This document shows positions 38,245-48,986 of a DNA stretch of 64,000 nt, piece by piece. This stretch comes from Coniella vitis. Its lineage: Eukaryota > Ascomycota > Sordariomycetes > Diaporthales > Schizoparmaceae. Numbering within the stretch: the first letter of the stretch is position 1; each line of letters begins with the position of its first letter. Position numbers and translations under genes: made by a program. The notes under the pieces were generated by a model. The model saw only the letters and a program-made list of their open reading frames with translations. It did not search any database and had not been told where the DNA came from. The DNA is taken from the NCBI GenBank assembly GCA_011317545.1, contig WUJK01000002.1, positions 806,001 to 870,000 on the forward strand. Direction: 5' to 3'.

Positions 38245-38266
38245 ATATATAGGGATATATATATAC
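38245..38266 (+). promoter_or_regulatory. TATA-like element upstream of the SDR gene
   Basis: CATATATAGGGATATATATA lies about 175-195 bp before the SDR start codon, a usual place for a fungal TATA element with a long leader. No transcript data are available to confirm it. Confidence 0.35.
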
Positions 38267-38440
38267 AAGATAGATTCACGAAAAGAGCAGACAAAGTTAT
38301 CAAGGAATATAAAATCAACCCACAAACTGCAATCCTCAACGAGTGAAAAACTCTAACTTGTACAGACGCTCTGTCCTATTTCCATATCGAACCACATCCC
38401 TCAGCACATATCAGCGCACCTTCATACTCACCAAGTAATA

Positions 38441-39487
38441 ATGGGCTTCCTCTACAGCCAATTCTTCAAAACGCCAGCCTACCCCACGACATCCTTCACA
38501 GGCAAAACCGTCATTATTACCGGCTCCAACACCGGCCTGGGCAAAGAAGCCGCCCGCCACTTTGTCCGCCTGGGCGCGGACCGCCTCATCATGGCTGTGC
38601 GCAGCCTCGACAAAGGCCACGCCGCCAAACGCGATATTGAAGCAACCACGGAGACCAGGAATGCCCCAACGGATATTCAAGTCTGGCAGCTCGACATGGC
38701 CAGCTACGACAGCGTGCAGCGCTTCGCAGCCCGTGTCAACGCTGAACTCGACCGTGTCGACCATTTTGTCGCCAACGCAGGCATCGCCAGCTTCGCTTAC
38801 GAAACAGCCGAGGACAATGAGCGCATAATCACCGTCAACGTCATTTCCACGTTCTTGCTACTGGCTCTCGTACTGCCCAAGATGAAAGACACCGCGTCCT
38901 CTAACGCTTCGGCCATTTCCTCTTCCTCTTCCTCTCCTTCTTCTTCCCCCCAGAAAGCGACTCGGCCTGTCTTTACTGTCATGTCTTCCGGAGCCCACAA
39001 GCACACTACGTTCCCGCAACAGAACGCGCCCCTGGGCAAGCTCTTGGACACCATCAACGACAAGTCCGAGTGGGCCAAGCACCCAGAGGAGCAGTACCCG
39101 CTCTCCAAGCTGCTGGGGGTGTTCCTTGTGCGCGCCGTGGGACAAGAACGGTGTCCGGCGCCGCGGTTCCCCGTGACCATCAACGCGGCGGACCCGGGGC
39201 TCTGCCACTCTGAGCTGTCGCGGGAGGCTGCGGGGCTGCAGAAGATGGCATTCGATCTGTACAAGACGGTGGTGGCGCGGTCGACCGAGGTGGGCAGCAG
39301 GACCGAGGTGCATGCTGTGGCGGCCGGGGTCGAAACACACGGCCAGTACCTGGTGGATGGTGCTGAGATTGCAGAGTTGGATCCGCTGGTGACGCAGAAC
39401 AAGGTGCTGCAGGAGCGGATTGTGGACGAGGTATTTGCGAAGCTGGACGCGATTGTGCCGGGGGCCTCGCGGAATTTCACCTGTTGA
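38441..39487 (+). CDS. short-chain dehydrogenase/reductase (retinol-dehydrogenase-like)
   Basis: This is an intronless frame of 348 aa. The classical SDR features are in order: the Rossmann glycine motif TGSNTGLG at 27-34, a D85 region LDMASYDS for the adenine ring, NAG at 112-114, a catalytic Ser in VMSSGA (182-183) and YPLSK at 219-223 with the catalytic Tyr and Lys. The layout, with an R54 in AVRSLDKG after strand 2, suggests NADP(H) preference. A Ser-rich insert of about 20 residues (152-171) breaks the core between helix 4 and strand 5. The N-terminus MGFLYSQFFKTP is short with no clear signal. The relatives are fungal WW-domain-oxidoreductase-like or retinol-dehydrogenase-like proteins of unknown substrate. 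No biosynthetic cluster surrounds it. Confidence 0.92.
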   Translation: MGFLYSQFFKTPAYPTTSFTGKTVIITGSNTGLGKEAARHFVRLGADRLIMAVRSLDKGHAAKRDIEATTETRNAPTDIQVWQLDMASYDSVQRFAARVNAELDRVDHFVANAGIASFAYETAEDNERIITVNVISTFLLLALVLPKMKDTASSNASAISSSSSSPSSSPQKATRPVFTVMSSGAHKHTTFPQQNAPLGKLLDTINDKSEWAKHPEEQYPLSKLLGVFLVRAVGQERCPAPRFPVTINAADPGLCHSELSREAAGLQKMAFDLYKTVVARSTEVGSRTEVHAVAAGVETHGQYLVDGAEIAELDPLVTQNKVLQERIVDEVFAKLDAIVPGASRNFTC

Positions 39488-39511
39488 AGAGTGTAATCAT
39501 TTGGTTGCTGT

Positions 39512-39545
39512 GGCCGGAGCCAAGGCCGGAGCCAAGGCCGGAGTC
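39512..39545. repeat. 12-bp minisatellite, unit GGCCGGAGCCAA
   Basis: Two complete units and a partial third lie 25 bp after the SDR stop codon, in the presumed 3' UTR. Confidence 0.85.
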
Positions 39546-40340
39546 TAAGCCCGAGAGGGACCGATAACGGGGAGTGGGGCCGGAGCTCCGCCAGAGTCCG
39601 GCGGCGGACCAGGTCGCTTAGACTAGTATTGTGGTCTGTACGGTATGTCGCATTAGGTTCTCTCATCCAGTTTATAACATTCAGCAGTGCGCAAAATTCC
39701 TCGCCTCATCCTGTTGCTTTGGCCAGTGCTCTTATATTGTATGACATAGAACAGCAGCAATCAGCGCACACATCGGCTGCCCAAATGCTTGGACAATATA
39801 AAAGCCGAATTGAAGCAAATGCACGATATGATGAGAATACAAAGAATCAAACTTCTCTGATCATTATCTTTGGTCTCTTCTTCTCGCCCGCGGATATCGC
39901 TGACCCCAGGAAGAAAGTGGAATGAATTAGAACAAAAGTACAGCGGCCGTCCAAAGCAGACTCGCAAAAGTCCGATCCGCACCAAGCCGCGGAGAGGGGT
40001 CGCTACAACGGTGCATTCCATTGGCCACTAAAAAGAACAATACTAGGGGTATAATACTTGCAATTCTCAACATGGATTTGATTAGGTATGCGTGTTCGCT
40101 GTGCACACCTGTTGGTAGTAGGCACAGGGCATCAAGGGTTATAGTCTCAGGTAAAAAAGCACGGCGCTGGCTCCTGAATCTAATGAATACTCTGAGATTG
40201 AATTCAACAGTTTGTACTCGACAGATTCATGCGAATAAAAACCAGAACGAACTTACACTGAATATCTAACCTGACTGCCGACGATATATCAAGGGATTAC
40301 TTGTTGCACCTATCAGCAGCGTTTCAACATCGCCGTATAT

Positions 40341-40362
40341 AGGCAGGCAGGCAGGCAGGCAG
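40341..40362. repeat. (AGGC)5 microsatellite
   Basis: Five AGGC units follow directly after a TATATA-containing stretch. Confidence 0.9.
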
Positions 40363-40394
40363 TCGTCAGCCCTTTTCCATCTTCAGCACTCACA

Positions 40395-40466
40395 ATGAGC
40401 GACAAGCCGATCGTCAACGAGGCGGATCGACCGCCGCTTACACCACGCTTCACTTTGATGAGATAA
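40395..40466 (+). pseudogene. possible truncated gene start
   Basis: An ATG in good context (CACAATG) follows a CT-rich leader and a TATAT element about 60 bp upstream, which together look like a fungal gene start. The frame ends after only 23 codons (begins MSDKPIVNEADRPP). A second frame, shifted by one base, stays open beyond it with HFDEITLSQMLYSSSLG. It may be a decayed gene with a frameshift, or chance. Confidence 0.2.
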
Positions 40467-41732
40467 CACTTTCCCAGATGCTCTACTCATCGAGTCTGGG
40501 ATCATGCGAGTGTATCAAGACGGCAGGTAGACAAGTACGTCCACAAGTACCGGTCATGATCTATACACACAGTGTAATCGCGGAAACCGTGGCTAAAATA
40601 TGCTGGCCGTAGTTACACATTGAGCACCATAGAAAAGCTAGATTCGACAGGTTGGCAGGAGCAGCCTTCCACGACAGGACAAGATCAGAACGCAGGAAAG
40701 AGAGACAAGAGGAATGCAGGACACACTACATGGGTAGTTGTCTACGGAAAGGACAGGCCAGCGTGCCAACAGAAAGGTGAAATATGTGTTGTATATGAAG
40801 AAAGTTCGGCGAGTTGCTCGAATAGTATATCAACTCCAAGATCATTCTTCCAGGAGCAGTTATGTTTGTAGTAGAGTAGCAGAAAACATGGACTCATATC
40901 ATCGCGGGAAAGCAACAAAGTTTTGAGTGTTATCATTGTATAAGCTAGGGGTATTCGATGGTCGCCGGCCATAGAATCCTGGCTGCAATCGGGCGTAGCT
41001 TGTTAAATTGAAAGGTGGCAACAAACGTTCCAAGTTGCGATTCTGGTCGTCTGCAACCTTGGACTTCCAGAGAAACGATACTCAACTGCCTGGACTGCAA
41101 GGTAAGACTGTTGACTGCAGGACACTATCGTGGAGATGACGCTGCGATATGTATTACGGCTGACATGCTATCATTCGCCTCGTCCCTGAGCATTTATCGC
41201 TACACTCGATAGCGAGATAGCTTCGTGCATTACTGGTAAGCCATTTTCCGCCAATGTCACCGACCATACTACTTAGTCAGAGGTGCACCGACCCAAGATG
41301 TTGCTGTGAGCCCGCAAATGCCCAACCCAGCGAGCAGTGCGGGGCAACAAGAAAAACCGGTAGGCGTAGCAGAGGGTGATCCTTGATATCATGTTTTCCT
41401 GTTGGGAGCGTATTCATGGGTTGGAAGTGCTTCATGCCGCTACACCTTTGTCTGAAGCTTCTTTGAGGCTTTCAAGACACTGCGACTGAATCTTGCTCTT
41501 GCTGCTGAACCAGCTCCTTCCTGACTTTGCGCATAAACATTACTTCTCAAACTTGGCGCTGCTATACGGTGTATTCGTGGCAAGCACGCAATGATAGATC
41601 AGTCCTTCTGAAGCTGGCCAAAACCGAGATCATTTGTCGATGATGGACAGCCGGTTCCCGTGAAAACGACTCTCTGCGACACCAAATCGAATTTTCCACG
41701 TCAAGGGGATCGCACGTTGCATCATGAGCAGC

Positions 41733-43946
41733 TCAACCAGTCTTGGGTGCATCACTGGTGGTATTAGCCCGAGCTGCGCTTGCACTGCCACCAGAATTAT
41801 TGCTTTGATCACCGGATTTGCTTTCTGTATTTCCGCTAGCACCTCCATTTCCGCCTTTGCCACGACCTCGTCGTCTGCTGCGCTTGGGTTGCTGCTGCTC
41901 GTTGTTGGCCTTATCACTAGGTGCGGGGGTTACCGGTGTAGGAGGCGCTGCGGCCGCGGGTGTGATTGGGGGTTCTTTTTCCTTTGCTGCCGGTGATTGC
42001 GTCGAGCTGTTGCTGTTACTGGCGGCCGAGGTCGGGGACTTTTTGGGTGTTTGATCTTTCCGCTCCAAGACTTGCACATCGGCATTGGCAATTGTCACGG
42101 GGCTGGCAGCCACAGCCTTGGCAAGGCTGCTATGATCAGCAAATTCGACATACGCAAAGCCTTTGCGCCTGTCAATCTCCACTGAGCTTACTCCCCCAAA
42201 AGCTTGCATGGCTTCCCTGAGAAGAGGCTCTGTAACACCTTGAGAAGGGTTGGCATGCTTCAAAAAGGCCCGTGTAGCGGTAGATGGAGAATTGTTGGCA
42301 CTTCCCTTCTTCTGTGAACCTCCAGAATGGTTGCTTTTAGTATTATTTGCTTTCGGTCCAGTCGGAGCAGTCGCTGGTGTCGATGGTGCTGCTGATGCTG
42401 GCGCTGATGTGGATGCTGCCGAAGGAGCTGAGGGCGCTGGCACCGCCGCGGCCTGAGTGTTCTTTTGGGAGGACTTGGTGGATGATTTTGAGCCAGCTTT
42501 TGCGTTTGCCTTGAGGTTGGACACAGGCTCCTTGGCTGGTGTTGGTGCAGGAGCCTCGTCTTTCTTCTTTTGCAAGATCATAGTAGGCTTAACGGGAGTT
42601 GCAGGTGCTGTTTCTGTCGAGGGGGCACCCTTGGACTCGGCAGTCTTTGTATCCTTGCCTCTCCTGCGGCCTCCTCGTGATGACTTCTCCCCTGACGCCT
42701 TTTGTGTAGGAGTGGATGCGGAACGATCATTTGTCTGTGCAGAATTGGAAGCTGAGGCAGGCGCGCCATTTTCGACATTCTTATGCTCCTTCTCCTTCTC
42801 CTTGTCTTTGTCTTTGGTCCTCGTCGAAGGCTGTGTACTTGGCTCAGCACTCTTGGCAGCCGCCGTCGCAGCAGCCGCCGCCGCCGCCGCCTCTTGACGC
42901 GCCTTTCTAGAAGATGAGGGTCCGGCAAGGCCCAAATCTCTTTTCAGGATATCGCTGATACCTAATTTGCGGCGATTGCTAGAACCCTCTGATGCCGTGG
43001 CACTTGCTTTGATCTCCTTCGCGACGGTTTTCGCAGCTTCCACTGCGGCCTCCGTAGCAGCCTGCTTTTTCAAGATCTTGACCGTTTCCTTGGGCTTGTC
43101 AGCCTTGTCTTTGGATTTTTTCTTGGGCTCGTCCGCAGATGTTGTTGTAGCCGTCGCTCCTGAGGAGCCCTTGCCCTTGCCTTGTGACTCCTGTCGTGCA
43201 TGCTTCCTGCCCTTAGCATTGGCGGTCTCCTTGGCCTTGTTCGCCTTGCTTTCGAGGATGTGGGCGACAAGATTTGTCACGGCTGGTTTAGCATTCGCTT
43301 CGGTAGCGGTAGTATCGTCGGCAGCAGCCTCGCTTTCCTCCTTCTTCACGTCTGGATTTTCGGTCAAACTGACGAGGAACTTCTGCCACTCGTCGTCCTG
43401 GTCAATGGTGCCCTCCTTGGGATCTTTCCTCGACCTTGAAGCGGGGATTTTCTTGTAGATGGCGCGCTCGACGTAGGGCGGTCCGATAAGCGAAGGGCTG
43501 TTGAACGTGCCCTTGGCATCCTCCCAAACAGCATCCCGGACGGCTTGTGCCAGTGCATCGACGTCTGCTTCCTTGACCTGCAAGAGGGCCCATGATGGTG
43601 TAGGGTCCTTGGATGCGCTATAGCGCGTCAGTTGGAGGATCAAAGTCAAGTCAAGTCGCCAGCCGAGCCGAACCTACCTCTTGGGGATGTGTCCCGCAGT
43701 GTATCTGAACCAGCTTGTCCTTCCGTTGCCGAGCTTCCAGGGGTCGCCGAGGATGTTCAGGAACTCGTCCTCGGTCAAGCCAGGAGGCAGCCATCGTATC
43801 TTGGCCTTGACGCCGTCCTGGGCAGCCGCGGCCTTTGCCCTGGTCGACTTGGACACATCAGCTGCTTGAGCCTGGGTTTGCACCTGCGATGGACCAACGG
43901 GCAGGACGCCCGCCCTGCGGTTGTGGTTTCCCTGAGATGTGGCCAT
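41733..43946 (-). CDS. upf3: nonsense-mediated decay factor UPF3 with an extra C-terminal RRM
   Basis: Exons 43946-43678 and 43617-41733 give 717 aa. The N-terminal domain (about 47-150) matches Smg4/UPF3: VKAKIRWLPPGLTEDEF, then across the intron SWALLQVKEADVDALAQAV and SLIGPPYVERAIYKKIP. UPF3 links UPF2 to spliced mRNA and helps to destroy transcripts with premature stops. The middle (about 170-530) is a long, low-complexity Ala/Lys/Ser region. A second RRM-like fold follows at about 540-611, with AFLKHANPSQGVTEPLLREA, VSSVEID and the RNP1-like RKGFAYVEFA. The end is basic (KRSRRRGRGKGG) then Gly/Ser/Asn-rich. The frame is open further upstream to an ATG at 44153, but MATSQGNHNRR at 43946 is a better start because conserved sequence begins soon after it. 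Confidence 0.92.
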
Positions 43947-44872
43947 CAAATCGTTGCGCAAGAATTGCAAGATGGGCGTGGTGGCGGACGGAACTCGGCA
44001 GCAGTGGGGTTGAGGATAGCAAGGTCTCTCTTTCAAGGGAAAGCAAAGCAAGTAAGGCACGCAGCAAGCGAGACCGGCGTTCGGAGCTAGCGTGCTAGGT
44101 CGGACGGTCTGGTTGGTGACTGTGAAAAAGTGCCGAATGTCGACATGGAGCAATCATTTCTGTGGTGGTTGGAGGGGTGACTCTACCACCACGTCGCCAG
44201 AGTTATGTTGGAGGAAGGGCTCCAAGCTGCTGCTGGTGCTGGTGCTGGTGCTGGTGCTGCTGGTGCTGGTGATGTTTCTCGTCGTTTGCAGCGCTCCATG
44301 GTGCTATAATGCTGAGCCAGCAGGGGTCTTCACAGTACAGGATGCTGGGCCATGTGCTTAGGGCCCACTAAAGGTCAAGTGCCCCGCCACAAGAGACCTG
44401 CCGAGTCCAGCGACCAGAATCCAGAACCCAGACTCTAGTAGACTCCAAGTTGCGACCGCCTCTTCATTTGCTCCCCTCCATCACCTGCACCGCCCTGATC
44501 TGATACGCGGCATCAATACTGGCACATATATACCACTTGGCGCCCTGTTGGATCGGTCTCAGCCATCAGCACGACTCCTCGCTTCTGGCTCGCGGCGCCC
44601 CTGACAACGCCCTCCAGAGCTGCGGGTACGTACTCTGGGCATCCCGCCGAGCTGCTGATTAAGCGTTGACTGACTTGAGGTCATGCAGCGTCCCCCAGCA
44701 CGTGAAGTCGCCGACCTCACCTTCAACCTTGTCTTCTCTCGACGAGTCCTTTGACCCTGTTGACCTGCAATAGCCCAACCCGCACCTATCCCACTGCTCA
44801 GCCGCGCGGATTCGCTCTTCTTCAACCCGGTCGACACCAACTGCACGCGCTTCACCACCCTGCTGCTGCACA
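43947..44872. promoter_or_regulatory. shared divergent promoter of UPF3 and SIT4
   Basis: These 926 bp separate the two divergent start codons and hold an imperfect GCTGGT/CTG repeat. The half next to SIT4 is CT-rich, a usual fungal leader. I see no other gene. Confidence 0.5.
44226..44273. repeat. imperfect (GCTGGT)n / (CTG)n repeat
   Basis: About 48 bp of GCTGGT and GCTGCT units lie in the UPF3-SIT4 promoter. Confidence 0.85.
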
Positions 44873-46339
44873 ATGGCAAGCATCCCGAAACCAGGCCCTG
44901 CCACTTTACGGCCTGGCGCCGGCCTTGACGAGTGGCTCGAGGAGGCCAAGCAGTGTCACTATCTACCAGAGGCCGTCATGAAGCAGCTCTGTGAAATGGT
45001 CAAAGAGGTCCTTATGGAGGGTACGTCTCTGGTACAGCGGGCAAGAGGTGGCGCTTAGCTGCCGCTGCAAGCAGAAGAGCGAGAGACACAAGTCCCCATT
45101 GTGCCTGAACAACCTGCGCTGACATTCTCTCTTGCGGTGCAGAATCAAATATACAGCCTGTTGTCACGCCGGTCACAATATGTGGAGATATTCACGGCCA
45201 ATTCTACGATTTGCTCGAGCTCTTCAGAGTCGCTGGCGGTATGCCCGGGGAGACCAATGTGCAAGCCCCCCAGACAGCCACCACCGTCATAACGTCCGAT
45301 GACCTCGAGCCGCCAACCGAGATCACAAATCCCAAGCTCAAGAAAAAGATAAAGAGTTCCAGCATGTCAGGACATGCGGGCAGCGACATGGATGATGATG
45401 GGCCCAACACATCGACAGACAGCATCGATAGGACAATGAATGCCGATTCGAGTGTCGGTGCCACAGGAGAGTCGCAATCGGCCGACACGCGATTCGTGTT
45501 CCTTGGAGACTTTGTCGACAGAGGGTACTTTAGTCTCGAAACCTTTACACTCTTAATGTGCCTCAAGGCCAAGTACGTTGGCGGTGACTCTTCTTTTTCT
45601 ACTGCAACAGTGTGCCAGATGCAGAAGCTGACGTTGCGTGTCCTAGATACCCTGATCGAATCGTGCTTGTACGTGGAAACCACGAATCCCGGCAGATTAC
45701 CCAGGTCTACGGATTCTACGAGGAGTGCCAGACAAAGTATGGCAATGCATCAGTATGGAAAGCTTGCTGCCAGGTGTTTGACTTCCTTGTCCTCGCTGCC
45801 ATTGTGGATGGAACTGTTCTCTGCGTGCACGGTGGTCTTAGCCCCGAGATCCGGACAATTGACCAGATTCGGGTTGTCGCTCGAGCACAGGAGATCCCCC
45901 ATGAGGGTGCTTTCTGCGACTTGGTGTGGAGCGATCCGGAGGATATAGACACCTGGGCAGTGAGTCCACGAGGTGCAGGATGGCTTTTTGGCGATAAAGT
46001 AGCCACCGAGTTCAACCATGTCAACGGCCTCAAGACCATTGCACGAGCCCATCAGCTGGTGAATGAAGGCTACAAGGTTCGTCTCCCTGCTCATTTCGAC
46101 ATGTTTTGACGCACCGTTGACCAACGCCACGCTTGTTGGATTTTTAGTTCCACTTCCCCGAAAAGTCTGTTGTAACAGTATGGTCTGCGCCTAATTACTG
46201 CTATCGATGCGGTAACGTCGCCTCCATCATGACCGTCGACAGGTCTCTGGAGACCAAGTTCAGCATCTTCTCGGCAGTACCAGACGATCAACGGCACGTG
46301 CCAGCTGGCCGCCGTGGCCCGAGCGACTATTTCTTATAG
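44873..46339 (+). CDS. sit4: SIT4/PP6-type serine/threonine protein phosphatase catalytic subunit
   Basis: The exons are 44873-45020, 45143-45572, 45647-46076 and 46148-46339 (1200 nt, 399 aa). The PPP metal-binding motifs are intact: GDIHG at 64-68, GDFVDRG at 171-177 and RGNHE at 202-206, followed by the expected HGGLSPE and RAHQLVNEG. Segments such as LCEMVKEVLMEESNIQPV, RQITQVYGFYEECQTKYG and NYCYRCGNVASIM place it with SIT4/PP6 rather than PP2A or PPG1. The end DYFL is the typical carboxyl-methylated tail. In yeast Sit4 with its SAP partners acts in the G1/S transition and nutrient signalling. An insert of about 78 residues, rich in Ser, Asp and Lys (residues 88-165), lies between GDIHG and GDFVDRG, where family members normally have only a few residues. 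It is in frame without stops. Confidence 0.95.
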
Positions 46340-46786
46340 GCTCGTTCTTGTTTTGCTGCGGAGGCCTCTCGTACGCTTTGTTCTCCTTCATCTCTTGAGC
46401 CGCTGCTGTAGATACTAGAAGCAACCTTTTCTTTCACGACATTGCGGAAGGCGTTATTTTCGGGATACATTGTTGCCTTGGTACAAGACACGGACACACA
46501 TTGTATGAATAGGGGTGGAGGGTTCTTCAGGTTTGGTTGTGTGTATTTGATACCCCCTCGACGGGCAGAGGGCACGAGCTGAAAGACATGGTTACGTTGA
46601 ATCTGATCTACCTGTATAATCCATCTGTTTTCAGGACCAACTCTAGTTTAAAATGTAATGGTTCGTTCATTTTCATTGGTGACGTGGGCCGTGCCAAAAG
46701 ACTTTGCCGCAATTACGGGGATGCCCACACGTTTACAAATTTGTTGGCAACTTGTCAACTCTGTGTATACCCATTGTATAACCGTC

Positions 46787-46838
<52 letters not shown>

Positions 46839-46847
46839 TCTAGACGG
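46340..46847. other. 3'-3' intergenic region between SIT4 and the GRE2-like gene
   Basis: This 508-bp spacer lies between convergent genes. It contains a run of 48 A close to the GRE2-like stop codon. I see no gene; one plus-strand frame simply reads the A run as polylysine. Confidence 0.7.
46788..46835. repeat. homopolymer A48 (T48 on the minus strand)
   Basis: A pure run of 48 A ends 12 bp before the stop codon of the minus-strand GRE2-like gene, so it would be a T tract at the start of that gene's 3' UTR. Runs of this length are error-prone in sequencing, so the exact length is unsure. Confidence 0.85.
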
Positions 46848-48247
46848 CTATTTCAGAAATGGAATCAAGCTCCTGACCGTATCCACGGTCGTCTTCTCGG
46901 GCTTTGTCCACTCAAATCCCAAAGCCTTGGCCGTGGCGCTGTTGTCATACTTGAACCTCTTGTCCTCGGGCGCCACATCACCGCCTTGTACATGCTCCTT
47001 TGGCAACCGATCGGCGAGCTCTGGGAAGTTCTTGCGCACCTGCTCGAGCGTCTCGCGGTTGTTGATCCAGCCACCGACGGTAAACAGCCTCTTGCCCGCC
47101 AGCTCCGGCTTCTCCACCGCCAGCACATGGGCGAGCGCCACGTCGCGCACGTCGACCCACAGGCCGACGCTGCTCTCCGGCAGCACGTCCTGCTTCTTCC
47201 ACTCGCCCTGGACGAGCTCGACGAAGCGCTTGTTGGACGTGTTGATGGCGTCGAGGCTGGCGAGGTAGTGCACCACGGGGCCGTACACCATGGGCGGGTT
47301 GACGGTGACGAGGTCGAAGTGGACCGCGTGGGGGGCGGCGGCGGCGGCGGGCGAAGAAGAAGAAGAAGAAGAAGAAGAAGAAGAGACAAACTCCCAGGCA
47401 GCCTTCTCGGCGAGCGTCTTGGACGCGCGGTAGGCGTTGAAGCTGTCGTCGTGGATCTCGTCGATGGTGACGGGGTTCCACGAGGCTTCGGTGTAGGTTG
47501 TGCCGGGGTCGTTTGTCTTTGCGCGGTTCAGGATGGCGGCAAAGGACGAGGTGATGACGACGCGCTTGACGGTTGGGGCGGAGCGCGCGATGGCCTTGAG
47601 GATCCCGGTTGTGCCGAGCACGGCGGGGTCGACGAGGTCTTTTTGCGGATCGGCTGGGGAAATAGAGGGGTTAACATTTTTTTTTTTTTCCCAAAAGGAA
47701 CGAACGAATCTGCGCTGCAGCAGACTGACTGACAGGCAAATGGATTGAAGGTGACGAGAAACAACGAACATGGCAGGACTCACTGATGTTGAAATGGAAC
47801 GGACTGGCGGTATGCAGGACAGCCTCGAGGCCGGGCGTCTTGACGACCTCGTCAAAGGCACCCTCCACGGCAATGTCTGGCACAATGACCGTCTCGAGCC
47901 TGTCCTTGCCAATGTCTGCGTGCGCCTCGTGGATCTTGTTGGCCTTGTCCTGGGAGCGGACGGTCGTCACCACGGAGAAGCCGCGCTGCAGCAATGTCTC
48001 GAGGACGTGGGCTAATTTGACAAGTAAGTAGTTGATTAGACAAGTGCCCTTTTTGTTCGGTCAGAGGGGAAGCAAGATGACGCTCGTTTTGTCCCCCTCC
48101 CCGAGACCGTCTCGGTATGAAGAGCTTTGCTTACCGGCAATGAAGCCCGAACCACCTGCAGGACCGAGTTAGCTTATCGTGATCGTACCGCAGGGCAAGG
48201 TGCAGCAGCAGCAAGGGTGTTTTACCAGTAAGGAGTACCTTGGTCAT
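46848..48247 (-). CDS. GRE2-like NAD(P)-dependent extended SDR (aldehyde/ketone reductase)
   Basis: The exons are 48247-48226 (22 nt), 48155-48135 (21 nt), 48011-47784 and 47653-46848 (1077 nt, 358 aa). The two tiny first exons encode the start and the glycine-rich nucleotide loop: MTKVLLT, GGSGFIA (8-14) and then AHVLETLLQRGFSVV. The other marks of extended SDRs are HTASPFHF at 81-88, Ser126-127 in VVITSSFAAI, and Y165/K169 in NAYRASKTLAEK. LWVDVRDVALAHVLAVE and the C-terminal substrate region are also typical. Relatives include yeast Gre2, which reduces methylglyoxal and many ketones with NADPH; plant dihydroflavonol reductases are more distant. The substrate here is unknown. A run of 11 Ser followed by Ala residues (about 181-197) sits on the surface-loop side after the active-site helix and looks like a triplet expansion. 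Confidence 0.92.
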
Positions 48248-48951
48248 CTTGACTCTGGAATATTGCAGGATTCTCAATCGCAGACTCGTCTTTGAGGGTG
48301 GAAATGAGATTCTCAACCACCCTTTTGCTGGTAGTCAGTTATACGGGGGCTTCGTCAAGCACTCGAAGAAGAGAGCAGCTTTGCTACAGTGGGATGGTGC
48401 AATGGCCTGCCTGGAATGACGTGCTAGCTGCTGAATGAATATATACTGTGCAGCTATAGCATTGGGAAGACTGCTGGAATATGAGTTGAAGTCTGTTTTA
48501 TATACCAATGACTTACTCATCGACCTGGCCGCCGATTGTCCTTCGGGTATACATGCTGAACGGCCACCATAGTACTATGAGCGACGGCTAATGCTTGGTC
48601 GGAGATAAACCCGAATTTCATGTCGTTGGTTGGGCGGAAAAGCATCGGCGTTAACACAACTTGTTATCCGCGCAGCCGCGCCAAATCTGCTGGGTTGTAA
48701 ACTCCGAAAACAGAATCCAAAAGAAATAGTCAAAACCACTTTGCTCCAAGGAGAAAAAGATGATGCATTTCTCGCTCTGAACCACACATCATCTATTAGT
48801 AATGCTGGCTTGAGATATGAGCCTCTGTTGACGATGCGGGCATACGAAGTGCAGCCACCAAGGCCTGAGGTTGCCTCTCAATTGCTCGGGTATACACCGG
48901 GCCGGAGGGGCTTTGTTTTCCGGTTCTCATGTACTGCGAATGCTGTTCAAG

Positions 48952-48986
<35 letters not shown>
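48952..48986. repeat. compound (TA)n(TG)n microsatellite
   Basis: About nine TA units are followed directly by about eight TG units. Confidence 0.9.

Larger units (their letters stand above)
32436..38440. other. intergenic region between divergent permease and SDR genes
   Basis: At 6.0 kb this is the second-longest gap in the window. The left half (to about 34900) is GC-rich with CTG and CCTCC tracts. The right half is AT-rich and low in open frames. A frame at 33899-34588 (229 codons) has no domain features and an implausible composition. No TACTATGTA motif occurs here, unlike other gaps of similar size. Confidence 0.55.
39488..41732. other. 3'-3' intergenic region between SDR and UPF3
   Basis: This 2.2-kb spacer lies between convergent genes. 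It holds a 12-bp minisatellite, an (AGGC)n tract and a promoter-like start at about 40340-40466 listed separately. Short open frames only. Confidence 0.55.

Noticed and set aside
39629..39925. 98-codon frame with a signal-peptide-like start
   Set aside because: The hydrophobic N-terminus is suggestive, but no cysteines or motif follow. It lies in the 3' flank of the SDR gene and overlaps an open frame on the other strand.
43947..44153. Upstream in-frame ATG at 44153 extending UPF3 by 69 residues
   Set aside because: The extension is Cys-rich and unlike the conserved start. The ATG at 43946 is closer to the domain, and the extension would use most of the divergent promoter's leader.
38441..48247. 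SDR and GRE2-like reductase as parts of a secondary-metabolite cluster
   Set aside because: UPF3 and SIT4 lie between them, both housekeeping genes, and there is no synthase, P450 or cluster regulator in the window.
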